A DNA stretch of 42,466 bases from UBA2136 sp047635695 (GTDB taxonomy: Bacteria > Pseudomonadota > Alphaproteobacteria > UBA2136), in assembly GCA_047635695.1 (NCBI GenBank), contig JBLILN010000013.1, positions 1 through 42,466 of the forward strand, in the 5' to 3' direction. A program made the position numbers and the translations under genes. Below, piece by piece: positions 1 to 9,006 of this stretch (the first letter of the stretch is position 1; each line of letters starts with the position of its first letter). The notes below the pieces were generated by a model that saw nothing but the letters and a program-made list of their open reading frames with translations, made no database searches and was not told the DNA's origin.

Positions 1-2
1 CT

Positions 3-2423
3 GGTACTAAAATTGAGGCTACACCTCTTCAAAGAATTGATGTGAATACAGTGACTGCTGTAAACAAGGCGGATACTGAATTTGTGGATACATCCTTATT
101 TGGTGATACATCAGAAGATGAGGCTTACGAAAATTTAGCTGCACCAAGTTTTGCCGCTATCAAGCCTATTAAAGGGGAGGCTCAATATGTTGGCACCATG
201 CCTAACAATACAAAAGAAAAAGAAAATGCGCAGGCTAACAATTTTGTTAAAGATACAGATGCCCTAGCAAGAGCCTTAGACAAAGTGAGTTCGGCACGTC
301 AAAAAATGAGCAATATAGATATGCCTAAGGTTAAACATAAAAAGTTTGATGTTCAGAAGAAAAGTGATAGTGGGTTTGATGCACTTTTTGGTAGTAATGT
401 GTTTGAGTTAGAAGAGGGTGAAGAGGCAGAGGTTCAAAGCAATCCAGCTTTCACTTTGGTCGAAGAGACGCCAGAGGTAGGAAGTTACGATGAGGCTTCA
501 AAGGTTGCTGGAGAAATTCTAGACGGGACGGGTATACTTGAATCTGACAAAGGTCAGGCGATGCTTGCAAAACTATCGGATATTAATGGAAATGACCCAG
601 ACGCTGAATTTTTTATGCCCGACCTAGATCCAACAGAGCCTATTTTTAAAGTTTACGGTAACGGTACAGAAAAAGCCTTTCAGAAATTCCAACACCTTAC
701 TTTACAGACTATTGCCAATGCCTCGAGCCAGCTTAAACGCCAACAGTATCGTTTGCGCCTCGCGAAGCTTTATATGTCATATAAACGTGCACATGAAGTG
801 CTTATGGTTATGGATAATATGCCTAAATATGACGATTCAAAACAGTTACGCGATACTTCCGCACGTATTTTAAGTGGTGCAAGTAATCTTATTATGAATC
901 GACCAGAAGAGGCACTGTTTTTCCTGGATAAAACATCAGAAAATTTTGAGGCTGATCGAAAGTTATGGCAGGCTGTAGCTTATGAAATGTCTGATCAAGA
1001 TGCTAAAGCTTTAGATCAATTCCCTGATTATATCGAACAGGCAAATGACTATCCTGATTATCTTAAAAAAGAAATTTATATTTCTTATGGACGCGTTCTT
1101 TTAAGGCAGGAACATTTAAGTGAACTTAAAAAGGTGATGCAGGCACTGGGTGGAAAAATTAAGACACAACAGTTGCCACCTGAAGCCCTTATATTGTTAG
1201 CGCGTGCAAGTATATTAGAGCGTAATGATGACCTGGCTGAAACATTGCTGGCACAGGTTGCTGCAAGCGATAACCTTGAAGCTTCTTTTCTTGCACAGTA
1301 TGAATTCGTTTCTTTCCTTTTACAACGTGGTGACCTTGGCAGGCGCCAAGCTATTGAGCACCTAGAAAACTTACGCTATATGTGGCGTGGTGGATTGGTT
1401 GAACAGGAAATTCTTATTAAACTTGGGCATATGTATGTGGCTAAAGGTGATCAGAGAAAAGGCCTAGAACGTCTAAAGTATCATAATATTTACTTCCCTG
1501 ATTCAGGTAATATTCCCAAAATTACAGGTATTATGACAAGTGCATTTACAGACCTTTACCTAGATGAATCAGCGAACTCTGAGCTCGATGCATTAACGTT
1601 ACTGGGCCTTTACTATGACTTTAGAGAGCTGACACCATCAGGTAAACGTGGTGACCAATTGATAGCACAAATTGGTGAAAGGCTACGTCGTTTGGGGTTG
1701 TATGATGACGCTATTAAAGTATTAGAGCACCAACTTAAATTCCGTGTGAAGGACGAAAGACTTAAGGGTGTTATGGGTCGTAACCTTGCAAGGCTTTATA
1801 ATTTAAATCGTATGTATGAAGAAAGTTTGGTTGCCCTTAACCGCACAGAGTCTCCTAACTTCGACGAACAATTAAATGCGGAACGCCGTTACATTGAAGT
1901 AGAAAATTATATTGGTCTTAAAATGTTTGATAAGGCATTGGCGAATTTAAATGGAATGGACCAAGAAAAGGCGAGTAAACTAAGAGCTAAAATTGGCTGG
2001 TTACAAAGTAAATACGCATTGGTTATCAAAAATCATCAAAGTATATTTGACGATAAATATAAGTTGCCAGTGATGTGGGGCGACGAAGAAAAAGTAAACT
2101 TTATCCAACTGGCTGTGGCTTATAATAATCTTGGCCAAGTACGTGAATTAGAAAGCCTTAAAAAACGCTTTAAAAAACAGATAGAAAGTGATGAAAAGAT
2201 AGGGCAGGTACTTGACTTTTTATTGAAGGACCAAGGTTCGGATATGATGTCGAACTATGAGACAAAAGAAGCGCTTTGGTCAAAACTTACAGTGGCTTTA
2301 TCCGCTTATCATGACTTTGCCGACTACTATGATGACTTTATCTTGGACCGTGAAACCGATAGGCGTGATAAAGACATATTTAATCGTCGTATGCGTCAGA
2401 TGAGTGCGCCAGCTAGGTACTGA
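3..2423 (+). CDS. Repeat-rich helical (TPR-like) protein, 5' end outside the window
   Basis: The reading frame is open from the first bases of the window. The GTG at 42 is only the first start-like codon inside it, so the gene is almost certainly truncated at its 5' end. At least 793 residues are visible. Residues about 1-190 are acidic and low in complexity, probably disordered. From about residue 215 to the end the protein is continuous amphipathic helices with TPR-like spacing (for example the stretches around residues 430-480 and 560-620). No catalytic motif is seen. It converges on fliP and shares a terminator with it. The flagellar neighbourhood suggests a role in motility or envelope assembly, but that is inference. 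Large TPR proteins of unknown function beside flagellar genes occur in other Alphaproteobacteria; the missing N-terminus would be needed to identify this one. Confidence 0.8.
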   Translation, partial: GTKIEATPLQRIDVNTVTAVNKADTEFVDTSLFGDTSEDEAYENLAAPSFAAIKPIKGEAQYVGTMPNNTKEKENAQANNFVKDTDALARALDKVSSARQKMSNIDMPKVKHKKFDVQKKSDSGFDALFGSNVFELEEGEEAEVQSNPAFTLVEETPEVGSYDEASKVAGEILDGTGILESDKGQAMLAKLSDINGNDPDAEFFMPDLDPTEPIFKVYGNGTEKAFQKFQHLTLQTIANASSQLKRQQYRLRLAKLYMSYKRAHEVLMVMDNMPKYDDSKQLRDTSARILSGASNLIMNRPEEALFFLDKTSENFEADRKLWQAVAYEMSDQDAKALDQFPDYIEQANDYPDYLKKEIYISYGRVLLRQEHLSELKKVMQALGGKIKTQQLPPEALILLARASILERNDDLAETLLAQVAASDNLEASFLAQYEFVSFLLQRGDLGRRQAIEHLENLRYMWRGGLVEQEILIKLGHMYVAKGDQRKGLERLKYHNIYFPDSGNIPKITGIMTSAFTDLYLDESANSELDALTLLGLYYDFRELTPSGKRGDQLIAQIGERLRRLGLYDDAIKVLEHQLKFRVKDERLKGVMGRNLARLYNLNRMYEESLVALNRTESPNFDEQLNAERRYIEVENYIGLKMFDKALANLNGMDQEKASKLRAKIGWLQSKYALVIKNHQSIFDDKYKLPVMWGDEEKVNFIQLAVAYNNLGQVRELESLKKRFKKQIESDEKIGQVLDFLLKDQGSDMMSNYETKEALWSKLTVALSAYHDFADYYDDFILDRETDRRDKDIFNRRMRQMSAPARY

Positions 2424-2592
2424 TATAAGGTTGCCTTTATAGGTACGCTATTCTGATATTTATCTACATTAACGCACCTATTCCTTTTTTAAAGCCTTTA
2501 TATGTCATTTGCTTATACGTTATTATGCGTAGCAATGGTCAAGGTTTTTTTGTGAAACCACTGCCGTTTATGCGAAACTTATAATATCGAAG

Positions 2593-2621
2593 AAAAAAAC
2601 ACCTGCCAAGGGTGTTTTTTT
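2593..2621. terminator. Bidirectional rho-independent terminator
   Basis: The stem AAAAACACC (2595-2603) pairs with GGTGTTTTT (2611-2619) around a 7-base loop, with T-runs on both strands. It lies between the convergent TPR-like gene and fliP and can end both transcripts. The 170 bases before it hold no recognisable gene. Confidence 0.85.
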
Positions 2622-2644
2622 ATGTCGTAGCTGTCAATGTTTTG

Positions 2645-3427
2645 TTAGGGGCCTACACCATTCACACCAAAGGATTGCACAAGGCTTCCTGAAAGGAGGT
2701 GCCAACCGTCAACCATAACAAAGAAAATGATTTTAAATGGCAGGGAGACGATTACAGGTGGTAGCATCATCATACCCATGGACATCAGGATAGATGCGAC
2801 GGTTAAATCAATCACCAAAAATGGCAGAAAGAGTAAAAACCCAATTTCAAAAGCACGTTTAAGCTCACTAATCATAAAGGCTGGTACAAGCGCACGCAGC
2901 GGGGCATCCTTCGCGTCTTCAAGTACTTCAGGGCGCTCGGCTTCAGGTAGCATGCCAATGAATAATTCAAGATCAGCACTGTTCACCTGTGTGCCCATAA
3001 ATTGCTTAAACGGGTTGACTGTAAAGTCAAAGGCCTCTTCTTCTGTGATGTCACCTTCAAGATAAGGGGCAATACCCGTATTGTAAGCGACTTCAAATGT
3101 TGGCTGCATAATAAATGCGGTTAAAAAGAGAGCTAAACTTACAAGAACACTGTTCGGTGGTGTGTTTTGCAAGCCTAAGGCGCTTCTTGTAAATGAAAAT
3201 ACAATCACAATACGCGTGAATGATGTGACCATAACCAAAATGGAAGGTGCCAGTGACAAAACGGAGAGCAATATGATCATTTGAAATAGATGTTTGCTCG
3301 ACAACATGTCATCGCCCACATTAATATTTAAGTCACCAATATTTTGCGCAAAAGCGAGCGCAGGTAAAATAAGGCTACAAAGCGTTAAAAGTAAGACGGC
3401 AATGTGTTTACGTTTTATTGTCGGCAT
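2645..3427 (-). CDS. fliP: Flagellar export apparatus protein FliP
   Basis: FliP is a core membrane subunit of the flagellar type III export gate (FliP5-FliQ4-FliR1). The 260 residues show an N-terminal signal-like hydrophobic segment (residues 8-27). The hallmark region LAPSILVMVTSFTRIVIVF follows, then TPPNSVLVSLALFLTAFIMQP. The conserved C-terminal half contains PAFMISELKRAFEIGFLLFLPFLVIDL and the closing MGMMMLPPVIVSLPFKI segment. Length is normal for the family. The start codon overlaps the fliO stop (TAATG at 3425-3429), so the two are translationally coupled. It is the last gene of the leftward fhlB/orf/fliO/fliP operon. Its partners fliQ and fliR sit 12 kb away in this window instead of adjacent, as they do in many bacteria. 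Confidence 0.98.
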   Translation of the reverse strand: MPTIKRKHIAVLLLTLCSLILPALAFAQNIGDLNINVGDDMLSSKHLFQMIILLSVLSLAPSILVMVTSFTRIVIVFSFTRSALGLQNTPPNSVLVSLALFLTAFIMQPTFEVAYNTGIAPYLEGDITEEEAFDFTVNPFKQFMGTQVNSADLELFIGMLPEAERPEVLEDAKDAPLRALVPAFMISELKRAFEIGFLLFLPFLVIDLTVASILMSMGMMMLPPVIVSLPFKIIFFVMVDGWHLLSGSLVQSFGVNGVGP

Positions 3428-3861
3428 TACTGGGCAACTTTCTTGTTTTTACTAGTGCTTTTTGGGTTTGATTCTTTTTCTAAAGGGTTCGCAGTGTTAA
3501 TAAATCTTTTTAAAAACCCAATACCCTCTAGCTTATGTAAAGGGCCTATGCCTGCTGCTGCGCTATCGCCTTCTGGCTCTTCTTCAGCAATAGGTTTTTC
3601 CTGTGTACCTATCATTTCTGTGCCATTGGCGCCTACGGCTAAAATAATTGCAGTTTCATCCATGTCAACAATACAAATTTTATTGCGCGCATCAAGGTGC
3701 AGCGTTTCAACTAGTTTTAAGCGTTTACGCTTCATACCAAAGGCCGTTTGCGGTTGCTTATGTGCGACATAACGCACCGCGTAAGCAAAAAGAAAGAGTA
3801 GTACAATTAAGACACCGCTTGCAACGATCCATTTACTCAGGTCAATTTCTGTTAAAAACAT
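3427..3861 (-). CDS. fliO: Flagellar biosynthesis protein FliO
   Basis: FliO is a small bitopic membrane protein that helps assemble FliP in the export gate. The 144 residues show a transmembrane helix at about 11-30. After it comes the typical basic cytoplasmic region RKRLKLVETLHLDARNKI, the FliO/MopB signature in which a short beta-rich domain follows the helix. The C-terminal 60 residues are low in complexity and end in a lysine-rich tail. Position directly before fliP, with a one-base overlap, supports the call. No strong Shine-Dalgarno is seen before the ATG, which lies 17 bases after the upstream stop. Confidence 0.9.
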   Translation of the reverse strand: MFLTEIDLSKWIVASGVLIVLLFLFAYAVRYVAHKQPQTAFGMKRKRLKLVETLHLDARNKICIVDMDETAIILAVGANGTEMIGTQEKPIAEEEPEGDSAAAGIGPLHKLEGIGFLKRFINTANPLEKESNPKSTSKNKKVAQ

Positions 3862-3878
3862 GGGTATTTACTTTTCTA

Positions 3879-4196
3879 TTATTTTTTTGGCGTGCTGTAG
3901 CTGTTTTGCGCTTTAATTTTTCGTACAACATGTATAATGGCTTCTCTTGATTCTGTTTTGGATGCTTCAATTTTGTGTGTGAGGCTATCCATCATGCCCA
4001 TAATACCTATAAGTTCGTCTTTGTAGGGTATTACTTCTTCGTTGGCTATGTCACCCAAGGTCGTGATGTGCTGGGTTAAGTCTGCCAATGCATTTTCCAT
4101 AGCACTAAGGGCATTTTTTGTTTGTGCCCCTTTTTGATTGTCAACAACAGCAATAGCATCGCGAATTCTTTGCATTAAAGCATTAGCACGAGACAT
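3879..4196 (-). CDS. Small helical protein in the fliO-fliP operon, function unknown
   Basis: This 105-residue protein is predicted from composition to be all-helical, with heptad-like spacing (residues about 25-95) and a charged, lysine-ending tail. It has no membrane segment. An AAGGG ribosome site lies a few bases before the ATG. It sits between the FlhB-like gene (12 bases upstream) and fliO (17 bases downstream), so it is almost surely co-expressed with the export apparatus. Size and helical character resemble flagellar export chaperones such as FliT or FlgN, but no diagnostic motif is visible, so this is only a suggestion. Confidence 0.75.
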   Translation of the reverse strand: MSRANALMQRIRDAIAVVDNQKGAQTKNALSAMENALADLTQHITTLGDIANEEVIPYKDELIGIMGMMDSLTHKIEASKTESREAIIHVVRKIKAQNSYSTPKK

Positions 4197-4208
4197 ATTT
4201 TTACCCTT

Positions 4209-4493
4209 TTATTTTTTTTTCTTATTCACTTTATAAATGTAAGCAAAAATTTCTGCAACAATTGTATATACTTCAAGCGGTATTTCTTGTTCAATTTCTA
4301 CTTTGTCTAAAATTTCGACGAGATCAGCGTCGCTATGAATAGGGACATCATGTTCTTTTGCAATGGCAATAATTTTTGCAGCCAATACCCCACGGCCTTT
4401 TGCAGACACATGTGGTGCTGAATTTTGCCCTTTGTCATACTTAATGGCGACGGCTTTTTTATTTTTTTTATCTTCTTCGCTCAAAGTTGGCAA
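4209..4493 (-). CDS. FlhB-like C-terminal domain protein (FhlB / EscU-YscU-HrcU family)
   Basis: This 94-residue protein corresponds to the cytoplasmic C-terminal domain of FlhB without the membrane part. It has the segment AVAIKYDKGQNSAPHVSAKG followed by an alpha/beta stretch (KIIAIAKEHDVPIHSD, then EIPLEVYTIVAEIFAYIY). This pattern matches the export-switch domain of FlhB after its NPTH cleavage site; the NPTH itself is absent. Such free-standing FlhB homologues are found beside fliK in Alphaproteobacteria and are thought to interact with FliK in hook-length control. The start appears to be TTG at 4493: there is no in-frame ATG or GTG before the upstream stop, and the ATG at 4497 is in another frame. 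No Shine-Dalgarno is visible. A later TTG at 4484 is an alternative. Confidence 0.85.
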   Translation of the reverse strand: MPTLSEEDKKNKKAVAIKYDKGQNSAPHVSAKGRGVLAAKIIAIAKEHDVPIHSDADLVEILDKVEIEQEIPLEVYTIVAEIFAYIYKVNKKKK

Positions 4494-4503
4494 CCATTTT
4501 GCA
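4488..4503 (+). promoter_or_regulatory. Sigma-54 (RpoN) promoter of fliK
   Basis: TGGCAACCATTTTGCA matches the RpoN consensus TGGCACG-N4-TTGCA, with GG (4489-4490) and GC (4501-4502) exactly 10 bases apart. Transcription would begin near 4514, giving a leader of about 37 bases with an AGAAAGG ribosome site before the fliK ATG at 4551. Sigma-54 control of hook genes is established in Caulobacter. The element overlaps the start of the leftward fhlB-like gene. Confidence 0.75.
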
Positions 4504-4550
4504 TCTAATTATTATAAATATTATTAAAACCATTTGCTAGAAAGGTTTAT

Positions 4551-6308
4551 ATGGCCATGACTATAACACCAATTTCACAGTTTGGAAATACTTCAACGTC
4601 TTCGACAGGTGCTTCTCCAGGTGCCCCTACAGGTGCTGGTGGTTTTGCCGCTTTTTTCGCAGCTTTATTGGGTGGCGGCATAGAAGGTGTGAGTGAAACT
4701 GAAGGCCAACCCGAAGGCTTGAGTGGTCTTTTAGGGCTCTTAAGTAGTAAGGGTGGTATTGAGGGTGGTAACTTAGGTGCGGCTTTAAAAACCTTTATGT
4801 CAGCAGAAGGCGGTGACTTACCTTTAAACTTTGATGTGGCCTCTTTAGGCGACTTTGATCTGCAAACACAATCATTAGACTCTGCGGGTAATCCGTTTCT
4901 TAAAGAAGGCGATGGCAAGTTAAAAGGCCTCCTTAACGCTTTTTCTGAGGGAAAAATTGTCTATGAAGAAATTTTTGCTGAAGTACGTAAAACAGCCGTT
5001 AGTTTACAAGCTTCTGTTACGGACTTTAGTGAGATTAAAGGTGTTGATGGTCTTGCCAAAGCTTATGAAATGATGGGGCTTGGCGCTGAGGAAGCTTTAG
5101 AAAAGGCAACGAATGTTGTAACAGCTATTGCTGTTATGAAAGAACGTTTTGATATTGAAATTGCTGGTGAAGAAAAGCCTAACCTTATTTCTACCATATT
5201 TAATATGGCCTCTGAGCAGGGAGATGTCTTTAGTTCAGAAATGACATTTACGCAAATTAACATGCAAATGAGCCGTTCGGTGATTGCTTTTGAAGCGAGT
5301 AGTACGCTTTCTTCGGGTGATATTGGTATGACCGTTTTGAAGGGTGAGCCTCTTCAGTCACTTATACGTGATGCGAAACCTATCGGTGCAGATGTTCCTA
5401 AGGACCCTGCGGCCTTGCTTAAGAGTTTGGACTCACAAGCTGAATCTACTCTTGAAGATGGTTTTGTACCTTTGAAAACGAAGGATATTCCAACAATGGC
5501 TACGAAAGTGGCCGATTCTATGGCCCAGGTAAAACCTTCTGTTGCTGGTGAAGTTATGGACAAGATGCCGTCCTATGCGCCTGAAGGTATTTTTGCTTCC
5601 AGTGTACAAAAAATGGCGGCCGATGAACGTCAGGATACAAAACGTCAAGTGACTCATATCGCGGCTGATAAAGTATTGAAAATAGCCACGGGCGAAAACC
5701 TCTTTACAGTTAAACCTCAAACCACTGGTGAGAATAAAGGCTTAGAGCTGGAAACCGCCGCAGGTGAAATTGTGGATATGGAGAATATGAATGAAAACTT
5801 TGATGAAGTGATGGATGTGGTGACAAGGCGTACTGCGCTCGACGGCCGCGTTGAAGGGCGTAGTCAACCTGCCATCGTTAAACAGGCAAATATTGCCGGT
5901 CAAGCGGATATTCAAATGAAAAATTTGGTTAAACAAGGTGGTGGACAAGTACGTTTTCGCTTAGACCCTGCTGAGCTTGGTGAGTTAGATGTGAAGCTGA
6001 ATATATCACGCGGTACTGTACGCGGTACAATTATCGTACAAAGTATCGAAGTAGCTGAAAGTTTGGCACGAGACTTGCGTATACTACAACAGAGCTTCGA
6101 GGAAGCAGGGCTAGAACTTCATGAAGAAGGTATCAAGTTCAAACTTCAAGAAGACATGAACCAAGGCCAAGAGCAACAAAATGCAGGTCGTGGTGGTAAT
6201 GGTACAAACGATGATGAAAGCGATGACGGTTTTATCAATGTTGGTAGCGCAGAGGAAGAAGCTGCAAATTGGGTTAAACCAGATTCATTATTAGATGTAT
6301 CGGTTTAA
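4551..6308 (+). CDS. fliK: Flagellar hook-length control protein FliK
   Basis: FliK is the secreted molecular ruler that measures hook length and switches export specificity through FlhB. The 585 residues show a low-complexity Gly/Ser/Thr-rich N-terminus, a long variable middle, and the conserved Flg_hook C-terminal domain at about residues 450-535. That domain contains the core QVRFRLDPAELGELDVKL followed by the LRDLRILQQSFEEAGL-type helix. The C-terminal tail is acidic (GGNGTNDDESDD), as is common in FliK. The ATG at 4551 follows AGAAAGG at good spacing and the sigma-54 promoter at 4488-4503. flgD follows 27 bases later, so fliK-flgD-flgE form a hook operon. The adjacent divergent FlhB-like gene fits a shared role. 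Confidence 0.95.
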   Translation: MAMTITPISQFGNTSTSSTGASPGAPTGAGGFAAFFAALLGGGIEGVSETEGQPEGLSGLLGLLSSKGGIEGGNLGAALKTFMSAEGGDLPLNFDVASLGDFDLQTQSLDSAGNPFLKEGDGKLKGLLNAFSEGKIVYEEIFAEVRKTAVSLQASVTDFSEIKGVDGLAKAYEMMGLGAEEALEKATNVVTAIAVMKERFDIEIAGEEKPNLISTIFNMASEQGDVFSSEMTFTQINMQMSRSVIAFEASSTLSSGDIGMTVLKGEPLQSLIRDAKPIGADVPKDPAALLKSLDSQAESTLEDGFVPLKTKDIPTMATKVADSMAQVKPSVAGEVMDKMPSYAPEGIFASSVQKMAADERQDTKRQVTHIAADKVLKIATGENLFTVKPQTTGENKGLELETAAGEIVDMENMNENFDEVMDVVTRRTALDGRVEGRSQPAIVKQANIAGQADIQMKNLVKQGGGQVRFRLDPAELGELDVKLNISRGTVRGTIIVQSIEVAESLARDLRILQQSFEEAGLELHEEGIKFKLQEDMNQGQEQQNAGRGGNGTNDDESDDGFINVGSAEEEAANWVKPDSLLDVSV

Positions 6309-6335
6309 ATATAAAAATTTAGGAAAGACAAGGTT

Positions 6336-7139
6336 ATGGCACTAGATCCTATTGACTATTTCTCTGATAATTCGGCTTACATTGACAGTGTCAATAAATC
6401 GAATGACAAAGAAGTAAAAGGTGATGGTACTGCAAGTGCAGCTGCTGACATGAACTTTGAAACTTTCATGACGCTTTTGGTAACACAGCTCCAGAATCAA
6501 GACCCTTTAGAGCCTATGGATAACCAACAAATGACAGCCCAGCTTGCGCAATTTTCTAGCTTGGAACAAAATATTACACAGAATGAACACCTAGCGAAAA
6601 TTGCAGGTCAAGCAGACTACTCACAACAGGGTGTCGCTCTTTCCTATGTCGGTAAAGATGCTTTAGTTCCAGGTGCGATAACAGCCAGTAACGGTACGAA
6701 TGACGTATCACTTAATTATAAAGTAGAAGATACAGTAACAAACGTTAGTGTTGAAATATTGAATGGTGATGGTGAGGTTGTTCGCACAATGGAAGGCGGC
6801 ATTGCGCAAGGTCGTAATGAAGCTATCTGGGATAGCAAGGATGATGCCGGCAATGCAGTGGAAGCAGGTTTTTACAGCTTCCGAGTGAGCGGTGTCGACC
6901 CTAATGGTGAAGATGTGAATGTAGAAGAGTTTTCTTACGGACACGTTAATTCACTCGAAGGTGATGGTGAGTCTATAAGGTTCACAGCGACAGATGGTAG
7001 AACATTCAGCTTAGACGATATTTTACTTGTAAGGGAAGCTATTATTGTCCCTGTAAGTAACGCATCAGCAGGAACGCCTGCAGATGATACGACTGAAGGT
7101 GACAGCGAAAGTTCAACTGAAGACGAATTTGCGAGTTAA
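6336..7139 (+). CDS. flgD: Flagellar hook cap protein FlgD
   Basis: FlgD is the hook scaffolding cap at the growing tip, needed for FlgE polymerisation. The 267 residues contain the family hallmark FMTLLVTQLQNQDPLEPMDN at about residues 43-62, followed by the QMTAQLAQFSSLEQ segment. The C-terminal half matches the FlgD Tudor-like and Ig-like domains (for example EAIWDSKDDAGNAVEAGFYSF). The acidic Ser/Thr-rich tail after about residue 245 is an extension. Ribosome site AGGAAAGA lies before the ATG. It sits between fliK and flgE in the same orientation. Confidence 0.96.
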   Translation: MALDPIDYFSDNSAYIDSVNKSNDKEVKGDGTASAAADMNFETFMTLLVTQLQNQDPLEPMDNQQMTAQLAQFSSLEQNITQNEHLAKIAGQADYSQQGVALSYVGKDALVPGAITASNGTNDVSLNYKVEDTVTNVSVEILNGDGEVVRTMEGGIAQGRNEAIWDSKDDAGNAVEAGFYSFRVSGVDPNGEDVNVEEFSYGHVNSLEGDGESIRFTATDGRTFSLDDILLVREAIIVPVSNASAGTPADDTTEGDSESSTEDEFAS

Positions 7140-7209
7140 CAAGTTTAATATTTACAGCTACGGCTGAAAAGTTAAAGAAATTTTATAAAGTAGAAAAGGA
7201 GACCGAAAT

Positions 7210-8895
7210 ATGAGTTTATTTGGATCTATGTCAAGTGGTGTATCAGGGCTATTGAGTCAGTCAGAATCAATTAGTGTTATTTCTGATAACTTAGCAAACG
7301 TAAATACAATTGGTTATAAAAACACAAGAACGTTGTTTGACCAACAGGTAACAAGTGCTGGTTTAAGTGGTACATTGTATAATGCCGGTGGTGTGGGCAC
7401 AAGTTTTGACCGTTTTCAAAACGCACAAGGTTCTCTACTTTCTACGCAAAGCTCAACCGACCTTGCTTTAAGTGGTAGTGGTTTCTTTACAGTCGTTGAC
7501 AGTGAAGAAATTTCAACAGACACAAGCTTCTTCTACACAAGGGCTGGTTCTTTTACGGAAGATAACAAAGGTTTCCTAACAAACTCATCAGGTCAACACT
7601 TACTTGGCTGGAGAACGGAATCTGATGGTGGCATACAAGACATTCAAAACCCAGGCCCTATTGAACTACAGTCTGTAAGTTCATCAGCAAGGCCTTCAAC
7701 TGAATTGGCGATTGGTTTTAACTTAACAGCCGATGAAGAGATTCACGCTTATGACACATCGCTTACATTGGCGGCTAATTTAGACGCTATTGTTTTAGAC
7801 CCAACTCAAGCTGACTTTGTGACAGATGTACGATTCTTTGACTCTGAAGGTGGTGCACGTGATGCTTCTTATGTATTTACAAAGCGCTCTAACAACCTTT
7901 GGGATTGGTCAGCTTACACGGATGGATCTGAAGTCGTAACAGATTTCTTCAATAACCCTGTACCTGCAGGTACAAATGCAACTATTGCCCGCGGAGAGCT
8001 TGTTTTCAACCGTGATGGTGGCCTTAAATTTGCAACAGGAACACAGATGGATGTCTTGTGGTCTGGTGGTGTAGAAGAAGGTATTATCGACGCAAACTTT
8101 GGTGACTACACAGGTGGTTTCCTCTTTGATGATACGACAACGACAGGTAACATGGATCATGCTGATGGTGTGATGGATGTTGCGATGAGTGAAGAGCAAA
8201 GTAATTCGCCATTTAATGCAGGTCGTTTGGTAAGTGGTACTTATACCATGACAAACTTAGGTGTTGTAGCGGGTGGTTATAATATTCAAGTGGCAGAGCC
8301 AGACGGTACAACATTTAGTGCAATTATGCCAACAACAAACATTAACCGTACGCTAGAATTTACAAATGGTGTAACGATGGCCGTAAGTTCAGCCTTTGAT
8401 GTCACAACATGGGGTGGTGGTACAATTGATATCCCAGCCTTAGCTGAACAGCAGTTTGACGAAGGTCGTGGTACAGATGGCGCGGTGCAATTTACCTCTC
8501 CATATAACACACGTTTCGCCAACCAAAACGGTTTCGGTTCAGGTACGCTAGCTTCGGTAGGTGTGGACGATGATGGTTTTGTTATCGGTTCATTTACCAA
8601 CGGTGAGTCTAAGAAACTATGGCAGCTTGTTGTGTCGGTTTTCCAAGACACAGCCGAACTAGAGCCAGTAGGGAATAACCTATTACGTGAAACAGACGGC
8701 TCAGGCCGCCCTCTATATAAAATAGCGGGTGTAGGTGGTACAGCGAAAGTTGTCTCCGGTGCGCTAGAGCAATCAACCGTCGATATCGCGCAAGAGTTTT
8801 CCAACATGATCGTATCGCAAAGAGCGTTCCAAGCATCATCGACCATCATTTCGACGGCCGACCAAATGCTGAACGAACTCCTGCAGATTAGATAA
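7210..8895 (+). CDS. flgE: Flagellar hook protein FlgE
   Basis: FlgE forms the flexible hook joining basal body and filament. The 561 residues begin with the typical rod/hook D0 motif (SMSSGVSGLLSQSESISVIS then DNLANVNTIGYKN). They end with the matching C-terminal D0 helix (EFSNMIVSQRAFQASSTIIS then TADQMLNELLQI). The central part is the variable FlgE D1-D2 region (ARPSTELAIGFNLTA and after). A strong AAAAGGAG site precedes the ATG. Last gene of the fliK-flgD-flgE operon, followed by a terminator at 8964-8998. An 11-base C tract lies in its 3' untranslated region. Confidence 0.97.
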   Translation: MSLFGSMSSGVSGLLSQSESISVISDNLANVNTIGYKNTRTLFDQQVTSAGLSGTLYNAGGVGTSFDRFQNAQGSLLSTQSSTDLALSGSGFFTVVDSEEISTDTSFFYTRAGSFTEDNKGFLTNSSGQHLLGWRTESDGGIQDIQNPGPIELQSVSSSARPSTELAIGFNLTADEEIHAYDTSLTLAANLDAIVLDPTQADFVTDVRFFDSEGGARDASYVFTKRSNNLWDWSAYTDGSEVVTDFFNNPVPAGTNATIARGELVFNRDGGLKFATGTQMDVLWSGGVEEGIIDANFGDYTGGFLFDDTTTTGNMDHADGVMDVAMSEEQSNSPFNAGRLVSGTYTMTNLGVVAGGYNIQVAEPDGTTFSAIMPTTNINRTLEFTNGVTMAVSSAFDVTTWGGGTIDIPALAEQQFDEGRGTDGAVQFTSPYNTRFANQNGFGSGTLASVGVDDDGFVIGSFTNGESKKLWQLVVSVFQDTAELEPVGNNLLRETDGSGRPLYKIAGVGGTAKVVSGALEQSTVDIAQEFSNMIVSQRAFQASSTIISTADQMLNELLQIR

Positions 8896-8928
8896 TTGTT
8901 GGAACGTTAACGGCTGGAGATATCTTCT

Positions 8929-8939
8929 CCCCCCCCCCC
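8929..8939. repeat. Homopolymeric C11 tract downstream of flgE
   Basis: Eleven consecutive C residues lie between the flgE stop and its terminator, flanked by a short inverted pair CGGCTG (8911-8916) / CAGCCG (8951-8956). Such a run is out of keeping with the AT-rich composition. Confidence 0.9.
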
Positions 8940-8963
8940 TGATAGCACTTCAGCCGGTCCTAT

Positions 8964-8998
8964 AAAACAGGTGTCCTTGGACGCCTGTTTTATTTTTT
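8964..8998 (+). terminator. Terminator of the fliK-flgD-flgE operon
   Basis: AAACAGGTGTCC pairs with GGACGCCTGTTT (one G-T wobble) around a TT apex, followed by TATTTTTT. Confidence 0.9.
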
Positions 8999-9006
8999 AC
9001 ACCTCT

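Noticed and set aside
4495..4497. ATG as start of the FlhB-like gene
   Set aside because: It is out of frame and gives a nine-codon peptide; the TTG at 4493 opens the conserved frame.
4547..4918. Minus-strand 123-codon frame opposite fliK
   Set aside because: A shadow of the fliK N-terminus, proline-rich because it mirrors Gly codons.
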